Source: Anodontia alba (Eukaryota; Mollusca; Bivalvia; Lucinida; Lucinidae). From it: 64,000 nucleotides of DNA. This document shows positions 43,773-54,900 of the stretch, in pieces (within the stretch, counting starts at the first letter, position 1; every line of letters starts with the position of its first letter). The stretch covers positions 17,539,691 through 17,603,690 of the forward strand of contig OZ024830.1 in NCBI GenBank assembly GCA_964016985.1, written 5' to 3'. The notes beneath the pieces were generated by a model that was not told where the DNA came from, did no database searches, and saw nothing but the letters and a program-made list of their open reading frames with translations. A program made the position numbers and the translations under genes.

Positions 43773-45240
43773 ACTGAGATCACCTATACTCTAATTTTTA
43801 ATAAAGGCGTACATGTCATATTCAAACTTTTCAGCCCGCCAGACCAAAACAGATATCTATGCAAACAGTGTAGATAACTCTGTTTTTGATTATACACTGT
43901 AACCCCTTTCTGAGACAGTGGATCTGTTCAAATACAAAGATGGAAGAGTCCATTTCAGAAACAGTGATGAAAGGGTTTAACACTTACCCAAACAAGACTT
44001 CCTCGAAGTTTAGTATCGCGGTCACCTAGGCACTATTGTTCTTTCGATGTCAATCGCAAAGACGTTTATCGACTGGTGTTTTATTTTAATGAAAATATTT
44101 ATTAAAATTATTGATATCTTATCAGAAAACATTTGTCTTGTTTCTGCGTTATGCTCTCCAAAACTTGCTCTAAAATTAAATTTACTAACAAAACTTGGTT
44201 TTGCGGCTGCAGCTTGTGATTGTGGCACTCCCTAGACTTTTACCTTACCTTTTTTTTTGACCTATGCAATATCTATCCATTGTTTCAAACCAATGAATAG
44301 AGTAAAACTTTCCCTACATAGGTACTTACGACAAAGGGGTTTCCATAAAATCGTGACAGAATATTGCAAATCTTAATTTACTTTGTAAAGCACCAGGCAC
44401 AAAATGATTTTCTGAATGATGTTGAAAACAGAGTAAATGCAATGCGCATTGCTTCATTTAGTGAAAAAGCAAATCACTCTACCAACGTCGCAATATAACC
44501 CGGCTTCCACAGAAAGGATGTAGAACTGATGTACTGAAAGACTTTAAAACGTAACAGAGTTTTTACTCAATATCTTTCAGACAGCAATATAAAATAGAAA
44601 TTCACTGTTTTGATAATTTTACCATAAGAAAACTCTGTCGAACGATATAAAAGGTTTTCTTGCGGAACCAATGTTTCTATTGTTACAAGGGCAAAATGCG
44701 AAACATTCATTAGAATTGTTTTTAAAAACGTTGCGATATTTAGTTTTTTTTTTTTTTTTTTTTTTTTTTTATCAAAATGGGGTACCAATTATAAATTTCA
44801 AATAAATGAATACGTTCTAAAGCAGACTTTTCAATCAAAGTGGGAATGATTGTCGGATTGTTAATGCAATCCTAATCAAAAGTTATATACTCCTCTCACT
44901 CTTCATTTGTAAGTAACATTAAAACATAACAGTAGGTCAAATAAAAAAAGGAACCCCTGTCCAAAGTTAGATGTTTAACATTTTAATTTGGTTAATGGTA
45001 AAAAGACATTCTCATGAGATGCTAACAATTGATTAGTTATTAACATGCAATAAAATGATTAATTGTGTATTTTATGAAAAAAGAAATTAAAGTTGTTTTC
45101 CAAGTGTTGTGTTTTTAAAATTCGTCAGTATACGTACGTGGGGTTTAGAAAATAATTGCTTATTTTGACCGAGAACATTCAAAATGTAAAATAATCACAA
45201 ATTTCTTAATTTCATGCCCTCAAAGCAGTTCCCAAGATGC
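43773..45240. other. Intron with PLE 3' snippet and T tract, no gene
   Basis: 44206-44253 is a 48-bp PLE 3' end (CTTGTGATTGTGGCACTCCC through CCTTACCTTTTTTTT). 44744-44770 is a T tract. 43858-43975 carries GCAAACAGTGTAGATAAC, the hairpin-element core. The rest is unrecognised. Confidence 0.55.
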
Positions 45241-45249
45241 ATAATTTCA

Positions 45250-46160
45250 ATCGATGAATAATCCACTTCCGGACTGCGTCACAGGACGCTGATTTCGGTA
45301 TACTAGTAAGTTACTAGTATACGACAGATCCAAGCGCCTGTCTGGACCGATATCTTTGTCAAGCGAGGAAAGTTTTCAATTTCTGAAAAGAAGGAAGAAG
45401 TCACAAGGGGCAAGATCTGGTTAATAAGAAGGGTTTGGTCAAACCTTTTTTTCTCTTTTTGCAAAAAAACATGCATTATCATGTAGAAATCGGACATTAT
45501 TTTCCAGTAACGCTTTTGTCCTTTTTTACTGGCATCTGTATTGCAACGCCTTCACCAGAGAAGGAGATTATATACAATACGTTCTTAGCACTTAACGTTC
45601 GTTAAGCAATTTGTGCGGCCCATATTTTATTGCTAATCTTCCTAACAGGTTCAAATTAATGTACCCATCTTTTATCTCCAGTGACTAAATTTGCAAATTT
45701 CTTCATTTTGGAAATAGTTTGAGCAATTGTTTGGTTACTTTAACTTTCGACTTTTTTGACCCTCAGTCAACAAATGAGGCACCCAGCCGGCAGAAATCTT
45801 CCTAGCATTCAAGACATTTGTTAGAATGTACTCTTAATAGTGAGATGCCAACAATTCGTGCTATAACACGTACTGTATACCTAGCATCCCTTTCAACAAT
45901 CTCTTTTACTTTTGATACAATTTTGTCACAAGATGCAGACTTCGGCCTCCGACTCTAACCCAGAATCAATTTTTTTCCAACAACGAACCATGGCATAAGA
46001 CACAGTAGATCCGTAAACAATAGAAATTTCAGCAAATATTTGTTTCAAAGACAATCTATCTTACAGAGAGCTTTTATGTATGCCCGTATTTCCTCATTCT
46101 TCACAATACTTTTACCAGCTGTTTTCACTACAGCAGCCAATGACTTCGTGTATTCAAAAG
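45250..46160 (-). pseudogene. Mariner-type transposase pseudogene
   Basis: On the minus strand, in shifting frames: KKIDSGLESEAE, SASCDKIVSKVKEIVERDAR, YTVRVIARIVGISLLRVHS (helix-turn-helix of the paired-like type), WVPHLLTEGQKSRKL, NLVTGDKRWVH (first catalytic Asp block, GDE.W in active mariners), VRFLHDNACFF (second Asp, HDNA) and PDLAPCDFFLLF...KLKTFL (the third Asp of the DD34D triad). All three aspartate blocks can be found, but several frameshifts and stops separate them. No terminal inverted repeats were identified. Cut-and-paste transposase in living relatives; dead here. Confidence 0.8.
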
Positions 46161-46239
46161 GCAAATTATGTATCTTTCAATAATATTTATGGACACATGA
46201 GCACATCATTGCGTTAGTATTGCATATATTAGTAAGCCC

Positions 46240-46437
46240 TAGTTCTGCTGAACTCGGATATGCCCCGCCTTTGCAATTAGTGTAGAACCAGATGTGTTGG
46301 CTTCTAAAGCAAACTGATCTTGATCGACACTGTTTGTCATTCAGTATTTTAAATTATGTCAATAACCTGGTTTAAGTAAACTGACTGGCTTACAAATGGA
46401 AGTGGGCAGGCATCTTTAATTATTAACCATGATGATA
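46240..46437 (+). repeat. MITE family E copy, diverged
   Basis: CCTAGTTCTGCTGAACTCGG at the left, the hairpin words AACCAGATGTGTTGGCTTCT / ATCTTGATCGACACTGTTTG, and a right part ATGGAAGTGGGCAGGCATCT. It shares AACTCGGATATGCCC with the copy at 26405. Confidence 0.65.
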
Positions 46438-46727
46438 GTTTACACACGTCATTTTACTTCTTTACATTTTATTCAAATTATCTTTAAAGGAATTGTAACC
46501 ATCATATGCTAATGATTCGAAATGAAGGCTATAGCAATCAGTACAGAACCCAGTCAGAGACTCACAACGTCTGTGCATGATTTGTGCTTTTTGCCACTCA
46601 ACATATGTTTGACCAGAAATATTCTCGATGAGTTATTTTATTAGGCATGGTTTTCGAAATGATTAGGATGATTATATACGGCATTTAGACTTTGCAAAAA
46701 ATATGTTAACTATGATTTTTGCTGCAT

Positions 46728-47006
46728 CATCACGAAAACACGCCTATTCAAATATATTGAAAATTTCACCTCCAAAAACTGAAAATTTTCAGATACAAAA
46801 CTCTGATATTTTTCATATTTCTGCTCAAAACATAGATTGTGGGTATTCATTAGAACCGCCTCAGCTTAGCGGTTCTAACGAGTACCCACAATTTATGATT
46901 TTGAGCAGAAATAATAAAAATAATGTATACCCCTGTAAACCCCAGTTTTACTATATAAAAGTGGGGTTTAAGGGGTTTAAAATTATATAGGCATGTTTTC
47001 GTGATG
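46728..47006 (+). repeat. MITE family A copy
   Basis: CATCACGAAAACACGCCTAT to AGGCATGTTTTCGTGATG; one of the two palindrome arms is altered at its tip (GCCTCAGCTTAGCGG). Confidence 0.92.
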
Positions 47007-47323
47007 CTTAACGTTTTCATCCCTAAGTCTCTGAAACGGACTTTTCTATCCCTTATTTTGGACATGTTCATTATTGTGATTAGAGACTTCAGACCCCGAG
47101 GTTATAGATTTTTATTATGCTCAACTCAGCTGAACAACAATACGTAGTTGGCATTTTCATATTTATTAGCAGAGAAATTTTCATGCTCAGCTATGTTAAG
47201 CAAGTAAGAATTTGCAATCGTTAGTAATTTGAGATTTATTAGAACATATTTCATGCTCAGCTGAGTTGAACATGAAAAAAGTTTTATAACCTCAGGGCCA
47301 GGCAATGATCAGCAAGAGAATGG

Positions 47324-47394
47324 CAAACAGTGTAGATCCTGTTAAGATTATGAGCCATCTTATTTGGATCTACACTATTTGCAAAGCTATCTGC
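47324..47394. repeat. Short hairpin element
   Basis: AATGGCAAACAGTGTAGATC pairs with TTGGATCTACACTATTTGCA. It carries the same core as families E and the 66-bp palindrome. Confidence 0.7.
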
Positions 47395-47488
47395 TTGGGT
47401 CTTCAGGGTTAAAGTGTTAAACCCCGTATATTCTTAGCTTTCAGCTATGGTTTGTATCTGTCCATGCACACATTGTCTAATATTACAG

Positions 47489-47676
47489 AATTTGTTCAGC
47501 AATGTGGCGGAGAGATACGCGATGAAAAAGGATGGTTGTATTCGATAGATAGTGACCTAGATGGGTTTTACGATCATAATCACAATTGTTCCTGGACAAT
47601 AATTGCAGATCGTCATCCAACGATACGATTCCACGTACTGTACATGGACATAGAATGTGGATTTGACTATTTACAG
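47489..47676 (+). CDS. CUB4, first-half exon
   Basis: Acceptor CTAATATTACAG and donor GTACCG; 63 codons with the split first codon, phase 1 to phase 0. A nearer AG (GTTCAG at 47497) would break the frame, so the upstream AG was chosen. It reads EFVQQCGGEIRDEKGWLYS (first cysteine), IDSDLDGFYDHNHNCSWTII (second cysteine), IRFHVLYMDIECGFDYLQ (third cysteine). The DSDLDG stretch again has the acidic DxDxDG layout. Potential N-glycosylation site NCS lies at the second cysteine. A long TCTG/TC microsatellite starts a few bases behind the donor. Confidence 0.92.
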
Positions 47677-47683
47677 GTACCGT

Positions 47684-47712
47684 CTCTGTCTGTCTGTCTA
47701 TCTGTTTGTCTA

Positions 47713-47797
<85 letters not shown>
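47684..47797 (+). repeat. (TCTG)n(TC)n microsatellite next to a splice donor
   Basis: TCTG units (47684-47742, with a few TATC variants) pass into about 27 TC units. The repeat begins within ten bases of the CUB4 first-half donor. Reading through it gives only a serine/leucine/cysteine repeat, which is not protein. Confidence 0.95.
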
Positions 47798-47799
<2 letters not shown>

Positions 47800-48479
47800 G
47801 ATTTTTCTAGCAAGAATACATAAATACTCTTAGCGATTTTTTTCTAGCTAGAATACATGAATACTGTAGATTGGCTCCAGTCTCTAGTGACAAAACAATT
47901 TTTCTTATAATCTGTTTAATAATCGACTAAAATAAAACCAAAGTAACATCATGACTATAGAGGCTGGTCACTAGAGACTGGTGAAATCTACAGAGTCCTT
48001 ATGTAATGCATAAAATTGGCTTTAAGTTAAGTTCTTTAATTGTTTATCATCATGGATATGTTGATCTAACCCCAGCAGGGAACTCTTAAAGGTCTGTGGA
48101 AAATTAGGTTTATATCTTTACAGGAATCAGCCTGTGGTCAGCTGTTGTTAAGTTCACCTGATGTGTAATCTTTTATTTCAGAAGGAATGTCTGAAGTTTC
48201 TACAGGTTATTAAATTCATGTACATGAAAACTGTGTAGACTTATGCCTGCCTGCGTCTTTGGACACTCTGGCATATGAAATCATTTTACTGGTGACTGTT
48301 GACATTCTAGAAATTACATAATTATTTTAGCAAGTCACTGACTAGGTAATTAGGTGATTTTGTCCAAGTTTGGATTAATATTATTATCATTATTATTACC
48401 GCCGTTAGTGTTGTTGTTATTATTATTATTATTATTATAGATATTTAAAAAATGATTTTATTTTCTTAGAACAGTCTGT

Positions 48480-50310
48480 TAAATACTTCAAGTATAAATC
48501 GTATTCACAGTATCCATTTATTTGATGTAAGTGGGCGTCTGATCTGGGTCTACACAATTAGCTCAGGACTGTCTATCAAATACTTAGGGTATTCTACAGT
48601 ATCCATTTATTTAATGTAAGTGGGCACCTGATCTTGGTCTTCATTGTTAGGTCAGGACTGTCTGTTCAATACTTTGAATGGGCTTTATAAAGTATCTGGG
48701 TCTACACTGCTATTTAGCTCAGGACTGTCTGTCAATTTCTTAGGATATCTACGGTATTCTACAGTATACATTTAACAGACCTAAGGTGGGGTCTTATGTG
48801 GGTCCAGACTGTTAGCTCAGGACTGTCTGTCCAATACTTAGAGTATATACGGCATTGTACAGTATACATTTATCAGATATTAGGTGACGTTTTATCTGGG
48901 TCTACGTTGTTAGATCAGATATCTGTCCAATACTTAGGGTGTATACAGTATTCTACAGTATCCATTTATTATAAGATGTAAGTGGGCATCTGGTCTGTGT
49001 CAACTGTTAGCTCAGGACTATATGTTCAATAGTATGGGTATATACGGTATTCTACAGAGTCTATTTATTAGTTTGCATCTGATCTGGGTCTGCACTCTCT
49101 GTCCAATACTTAGGGTATATATGGTATTGTACCTTATCTATTGTTTAAATGTAAGGTGGGGTCTGATCTAGTTCTACTGTTAGCTCAGGATTATCTGTCC
49201 AATCTTTAGGGTATATACTGTATTCTACAGTATCCATTTATTAGATGTAAGATGGGGTCTGATCTAGCTCTACAGTTAGCTCAGGACTATCTGTCCAATC
49301 TTTAGGGTATATACTGTATTCTACTGTATCCATTTATTAGATGTAAAGTGGGGTCTGATCTAGCTCTACTGTTAGCTCAGGACTATATGTCCAATACTTA
49401 GGGTATATACTGTATTCTACAGTATCCATTTATTAGATGTAAAGTGGGGTCTGATCTAGCTCTACTGTTAGCTCAGGACTATCTGTCCAATACTTAGGGT
49501 ATATACCGTATTCTACAGAATATCTATTTATTAGATGTAAGGTGGGGTCTGATCTGGGTCTACACTTTTAACTCAGGACTGTCTGTCGAAGTCTTCGGAT
49601 ATATACGGTGTTCTACAGTTTCCATTTATAAGACGTAAGTAGCGTCTGATCTGGCTCTACATTGTTAGCTCAGGACTGTCTATCCAATTCTTAAGGTATA
49701 AATGGTACTCTACAGTATCCGTGTATAAGATGTAAGGTGGCTTCTGATCTGGGTCTACCCTGATAGCTGAGGACTGTTTGTCCCATTCGGAGTATATACG
49801 GTATTCTACAGTATCCATTTATTACATGTAAGGTGGCGTCTGATCTGGCTCTACACTGTTAGCTCAGGACTGTCTGTCGAAGACTTCGGATATATACGGT
49901 AATCTACAGTTTCCATTTATATGATGTAATGTGGTGTCTGATCTGGGTCTACACTGTTAGCTGAGGACTGTCTGTCCAATTCTTAGGGTATATACCGTAT
50001 TCTACAGTATCCATTTATTACATGTAAGGTGGTGTCTGATCTGGATCTACACTGTTAGCTCAGGACTATTTGTCTAATTCTTAGGATAGATGGTACTCTA
50101 TAGTGTCCATTTATTCGATGTAGGAAGCGTCTGATCTGGGTCTACATTGTTAGCTCAGGACTATCTGTCCAATACTTATTGAATATACGGTATTATACAG
50201 TATCCATTTATTAGATGTGATGTCTGATCTGTGTCTACACTTTATCACAAGACTGTTTGTCTAATACTTTGCGTATATATACCTTATTCTACAGTATCCA
50301 TTTTTAGATA
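48480..50310 (+). repeat. Minisatellite, about 95-bp unit, about 19 copies
   Basis: Each unit contains GTCTGATCTGGGTCTACACT, TGTTAGCTCAGGACTGTCTG, TCCAATACTTAGGGTATATA and ATTCTACAGTATCCATTTAT then TAGATGTAAGGTGG. In the most regular part the same landmark recurs near 49258, 49352, 49447 and 49545 (94-98 bp). No frame is conserved between units. A (TTA)n tract precedes it (48415-48440). 47800-48480 shows no other feature. Confidence 0.93.
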
Positions 50311-50599
50311 AGGAGTAAGGTGGCATGAAAGCCCAGAACAGACTGTGTGATATTCCGCTGCTTTTAGGAGAGCAAAATATTACATTCTGTCCTTTTAATT
50401 ATGCACAGTAAAAGCTTCTTTGGTTCTCTGATTTCTTCGTACGTTAATCGTTGATGTTCAAATGATAATAACTCTTCCATTTATAAAATATCTTAAAACG
50501 CACATAAAAAAATTTTATGATGTTTTTTTTGGTTGTGTTTTCTATGATATTTTATTACCAGTATACATAACACATAACCACGTAATCCTTAACTGCAGA

Positions 50600-50750
50600 A
50601 GACAACAGTGTTATTTTATTATTATAATTTTTTTTTTTATAGAAAATAAGTCTTGACATTTCACGTGAAGCTAATGATTTATGAAATGTCAAGACTTATT
50701 TTCTATGGAAAAAAATATATATAATGACATCTGCTACAAATTTTACTTGG
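50600..50750. repeat. Palindromic MITE, family H
   Basis: AGAAAATAAGTCTTGACATT pairs with AATGTCAAGACTTATTTTCT around CACGTGAAGCTAATGATTTATG, one of the best preserved copies. 50311-50599 and 50751-51280 hold nothing further recognised. Confidence 0.8.
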
Positions 50751-51282
50751 TGCAAAACACTGTCTTACAAAGTGTAAAGTAAATCTCTTTCGCTGGTCAG
50801 TTCATGGTTTAAGATTTTTTTGTGTAAGAAGCACAAGCACAAAGTTATAAATAAATGGTTTAAATTATGATAGCATGTGCCATTAGTTTGGAGAAACTTG
50901 ATCTCTGCTAAGAGGTTACGAGGTTAAACTGATAAGAATTTATTATCCCTTGTCAAACACCAACCAGCTAGCAGGTTGGACAAGACTGGAACTCACCAGT
51001 CTCTAGTGACCAGCCTAGTGACCAGCCTTTATAGCCATGCTATTTTTTTTTATTTTTTTTTTGTTTGTTTTATCTTAGTGGATTATCAAACAGGATTATG
51101 AGAAAAATATTTAGTCAGTGGAGACTGGAGCCAGTCTAAATATACTGTATTGTCTTCGCTGCATGAACAAAGAAGCAAACAGTAAGGGTCCATCGAAATT
51201 TCACAGTAAAAGGGATTTGCTTATATATTGATATATTCAATGGTAGCAAATGGCCTTCTGCCTTCTGAGATATGCGTCTAAA

Positions 51283-51690
51283 GAAGACTCAAAGCATCCT
51301 GCACATCCGTGCAGTCTGATTACAGTTTTCGTTATCCGCATGAAGAAACTTTGTATCGTTAGCTATCCAAAATGAAACGAAAACACGCCTATATAATTTT
51401 GACCCCCTAAAACCCCACTTTTATATAGTAAAACGGGGGTTAAAAGGGGTATACATTATTTTTTTCTTGTTTTTGCTAATCTAACGAGTACCCACAATCT
51501 ATGCTTTGAGCAGAAATATGAAAAATATCAGAATATTTTATCTGAAAATTTTCCCTTTTGGGTTGTAAAATTTTCAATATATCGAATAGTCGTGTTTTCG
51601 TAGTGAGACTCCGCAAAAGCGTAGGCTGATCTGAATCTTTGCTGGGCGCACATGTCCGAAGGTACGTTTTCTGACGTAACGGCTCCGAAT
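51283..51690 (+). repeat. MITE family I, split by a family A MITE
   Basis: Left part GAAGACTCAAAGCATCCTGC ... GCTATCCAAAATG, right part GACTCCGCAAAAGCGTAGGC ... GCACATGTCCGAAGGTACGT. The family A copy at 51373-51605 sits between the two halves. Confidence 0.72.
51373..51605 (-). repeat. MITE family A copy, centre deleted
   Basis: ACGAAAACACGCCTATATAA at the left, GTCGTGTTTTCGTAGTG at the right; most of the left palindrome arm is gone. Confidence 0.88.
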
Positions 51691-51699
51691 ATTCCACGA

Positions 51700-51979
51700 C
51701 ATTACGAAAACACGCCTATTCTAATATATAGAAAATTTCACCTCCAAAAACTGAAAATTTTCAAATAAAGAAAACTCTGATATGTTCACATTTCTGCTCA
51801 AAACATAGATTGTGGGTACTCGTTAGAACCGCCTCGGCGAGGCGGTTCTAACGAGTACCCAAAATCTATGTTTTTGAGCAGAAATAAGAAAAATAGTGTA
51901 AACCCCTGTAAAACTCAGTTTTACTAAATAAAAGTGGGGTTTAAGGGGGTCAAAATTATATAGGTATGTTTTCGTGATG
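51700..51979 (+). repeat. MITE family A copy, near-consensus
   Basis: CATTACGAAAACACGCCTAT to AGGTATGTTTTCGTGATG, with the full central palindrome. Confidence 0.93.
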
Positions 51980-52086
51980 GAGACCATAACGAAAAGCCAG
52001 ACCAGACCGTTGATGTGCATTTGGTTAGGTACCTCGCTGTTCGCATATATTCCTCAGCACATAGTTTTATTCAGTTCTAATCACCA

Positions 52087-52366
52087 CATCACGAAAATAT
52101 ACCTATATATTTTTGACCCCCTTAAACCTAACTTTTATTTAGTAAAACTGGGGTTTACAGGGGTATACATTATTTTTTCTTATTTCTGTTCAAAAACATA
52201 GATTGTGGGTACTCGTTTAAACCGCCACGCAGAGGCGGTTCTAACGAGTATCCACAATCTATGTTTTGAGCAGAAATATGAAAAATATCAGAATTTTTTA
52301 TCTGAAAACTTTCAGTTTTTGGTGGTGAAATTTTCAATATATTTGAATAGGCGTGTTTTCGTAATG
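52087..52366 (-). repeat. MITE family A copy
   Basis: CATCACGAAAATATACCTAT to AGGCGTGTTTTCGTAATG, in inverted orientation relative to the copy 100 bp upstream. The two could pair with each other in single-stranded form. Confidence 0.93.
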
Positions 52367-52417
52367 ACATAGCACCGTAATAAAACAGAAATTGATTTGT
52401 AACTATGACAATGATAA

Positions 52418-52441
52418 ATAAATAAATAAATAAATAAATAC
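52418..52441 (+). repeat. (AATA)n microsatellite
   Basis: Six AATA units behind a family A copy. Confidence 0.9.
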
Positions 52442-52636
52442 TTAATCGGAACCCAAAAAAGGTAATATTCTAACGTGCGCACCCATCCGCACAGTCTGGA
52501 TATGAATATCGGTGTGTATCATGTGATTAGCTAGTGATTAGTTTTCTTCAAGCGGTGAACGAAAACTCTACTGGACAGATGCCTGGCATATCTGAAAGTA
52601 GGTTGAGCGCACTTCACGCACTGTACATTTACTCAT

Positions 52637-53062
52637 ATTATTGCATAAAAAGCAGTGTCGCACGTTATTAACAGCCGTGCATTAACCGGCGAAAAGCCGT
52701 GTATTAACAAGGCAATTCAAGCGCTGTTAATGCACGGCTACGTAACTTTCAATTTGCTCGTACAGGGGCCACAGAATTGCTGCCGTTTCGAGATGTGTAC
52801 TGCCCGGCCCTAGAACGAGCATGTCCGTGGAAATTGCATTCGCGAGACATCGGTGAAAAGGCGAAACAAAATAGTGCAAGAAATAACGCAAAATGTAGCA
52901 AATGTTTTCAGTTTTTATGCAATAATAGCGATCGAACATGGGTTTTCAATGCATTAACATTCGCCAGATCCCTAGGGAGGTGTTGAAAACCGCGGCCTCC
53001 GGCCTCGGTTTTCAACACCTCCGTCGGAAACTGGCTAATATTAATGCATGAAAAACCATGTT
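52637..53062 (-). repeat. MITE family F, inverted copy of 22298-22728
   Basis: All blocks of the 22.3-kb copy occur in reverse complement, e.g. AACAGCCGTGCATTAACCGG, GAGATGTGTACTGCCCGGCC, CGCGAGACATCGGTGAAAAG and the GGTGTTGAAAACCGCGGCCT hairpin. The two reading frames found in it overlap on opposite strands and are not conserved. Confidence 0.82.
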
Positions 53063-53309
53063 TTATTCCTATATTCCTACATAGACGTTTACATAGTAAT
53101 ACACTTGGGTGTGATTTTATGAACCACATCATTTATCTGACATTCAATAATATTCGAGAACATTTTGTAAGAATAACGATGATGCATAATTAATCTAATT
53201 TGAAAGGATTATGGTATCCTATTTATCTTATTATTTGTGCATCTTTACCACAGGTCATACTTGTCATAGAATTGAAAACACTCCCAAGACAAGATAATTC
53301 GTCGAAACC

Positions 53310-53593
53310 CATCACAAAAACATACCTATATAATTCTGACCCCTTAAATCCCATTTATATAGTAAAACTAGGGTTTACAGGGATATACATAATTTTTGTC
53401 TTATTCTTATTTCTGCTCAAAAATATAGATTGTGGGTACTCCTTAAAACCGCCTTGGCAAGGCGGTTCTAATGAGTACCCACAATTGAGGTGTTGAGCAG
53501 TAATATGAAAAATATCAGAATTTTTATCTGAAAACAGTCATTTTGGGTGGTGAAATGTTCAGTATATATTTGAATAGGCGTTTTTTTGTAATG
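53310..53593 (-). repeat. MITE family A copy
   Basis: CATCACAAAAACATACCTAT to AGGCGTTTTTTTGTAATG; one of the more diverged members. Confidence 0.88.
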
Positions 53594-53614
53594 CAGTGCT
53601 AGATGGGTGTCAAA

Positions 53615-53685
53615 CAGGACTGCCCCAGATCAGACGCCGCATAACGTGGCGTCTGATCTTAGTCTACATTGTTTGTTTAGGCCTG
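53615..53685. repeat. Short hairpin element
   Basis: GCCCCAGATCAGACGCCGCA pairs with GCGTCTGATCTTAGTCTACA. It is a diverged relative of the 66-bp palindrome at 15832, whose GACGCCGCA tip it shares. Confidence 0.7.
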
Positions 53686-53923
53686 CCTGCTCCAATTTGT
53701 GTGCTTATTATGATAATGCATACAACATTGAATAGTTAGTGCTTCTTACGAGTAGATACGAAAACCTGTGAATACTCGAAATGTAAAAGGACATCTAAAC
53801 AAATAAAGAAAACAATTACTTTTAAAAAAAAAAAATGTAGACACGCCACCTAGTTTTATGTGAATTACGACTCAGAGACAGACTATGAGTATAACTAACA
53901 ATAAGTGTCTCACCAACTTTCAG

Positions 53924-54050
53924 ATCGAGAGTGACGAATACTGCGGAACTACCCCTCCACCAATCATTGCGCCCCAGTCTAATGTGTTACGAGTCCAGTT
54001 CTACTCTGATGATACCATTAATGGTATAGGTTTCAATGCCACATATTACG
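53924..54050 (+). CDS. CUB4, second-half exon
   Basis: Acceptor ACCAACTTTCAG and donor GTATGT; 42 codons plus one base, phase 0 to phase 1. It reads IESDEYCGTTPPPIIAPQSN (fourth cysteine in the normal CG context), VLRVQFYSDDTINGIG and FNATYY, with a potential N-glycosylation site NAT. It is very similar to the CUB5 second-half exon, pointing to a duplication of this domain. The split codon joins to 57358 as GTT. Confidence 0.92.
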
Positions 54051-54079
54051 GTATGTTTCTTCACACAGTCAAGGGGTGG

Positions 54080-54355
54080 TCGGGTGGCGCGAATGTGTCA
54101 TGTATCTTACGTCACCGGGGCGTCCAACTGATATTGGCGTACAGTTGGGCAAGGCCTGCTATCCTTGTAGCAAGTAAGGGTAGAGGGAAATGTTTTTATT
54201 TCTTCTGTTTCTTCACTTTCATTCCTGTTCCTCTTTCTTCTCTGTTCCTCTCTTTCATCTCTTCTACTATCTCTTCTATCTCTTTGCTCCCTTTTTCTTG
54301 GAGACGACACAAAATGATCCACAAGGGTTGACGTATCGTTAAACCAAACACAATC
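54080..54355 (-). repeat. SINE-like repeat, inverted copy of 2105-2425
   Basis: CGGGGCGTCCAACTGATATT, GTTGGGCAAGGCCTGC and CACAAGGGTTGACGTATCGT then TAAACCAA correspond in reverse complement to the blocks at 2105-2425. It starts about 30 bp behind the CUB4 exon. Confidence 0.7.
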
Positions 54356-54543
54356 AATCAGTCCTTCACACAATCAAACCGACCAACTCACTCAAATAAA
54401 TGTTATTTAGCATATCCCCAGATAAGGATTTTTTGTCGTTGTTTTTGTATTTTGCCATGCTATGCCTTGGATCCTCATTTAAAGCTGTGCGCTTCTAATG
54501 AGTACCCATAACATATATTTTTTTGTGGAGAAAAAAAAGAACA

Positions 54544-54900
54544 TACAGTCGACTCTCGTTATCTCGAATTCCAAGGGACCCTCTGAAATACTTCGAGATA
54601 TCCGTACCTCGACATATCAGGTTTGCAGAATTGAGAAAAAAAAAATAAAAAAAAATAATAAATAAATCGAACAACCATGTTTAAGAAATATATATATGTA
54701 ATTGGACTCTTGAAGTTAGAGATATATTGAAAATATTGTGGAAAAGAGGAGAAATTGCTCCTTAGGAGCAATTTCTCCTCTTTTCCGCAATATTTTTTTA
54801 CCTATTGTTAGATTTTTATGTTTAAGCAGATCAAGATTTTCACTTCTTGATAAACGGTTATACGAGATAACCGAGGTCGAGATAACTAGAGTCGACTGTA
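54544..54900 (+). repeat. MITE family C copy, complete
   Basis: TACAGTCGACTCTCGTTATC at the left and its exact inverted form at the right (AGTCGACTGTA), flanked by TA. The central hairpin GAAATTGCTCCTTAGGAGCA then ATTTC is perfect. The family G fragment GCGCTTCTAATGAGTACCCA lies just upstream (54470-54540). Confidence 0.88.

Noticed and set aside
46703..46990. 95-codon frame and similar frames at 18544, 19430, 20593, 51476, 51823 and 52170
   Set aside because: All are translations of family A MITE arms (shared words such as NIDCGYSLEPP and FYIVKLGFTGVYI) and not a conserved protein.
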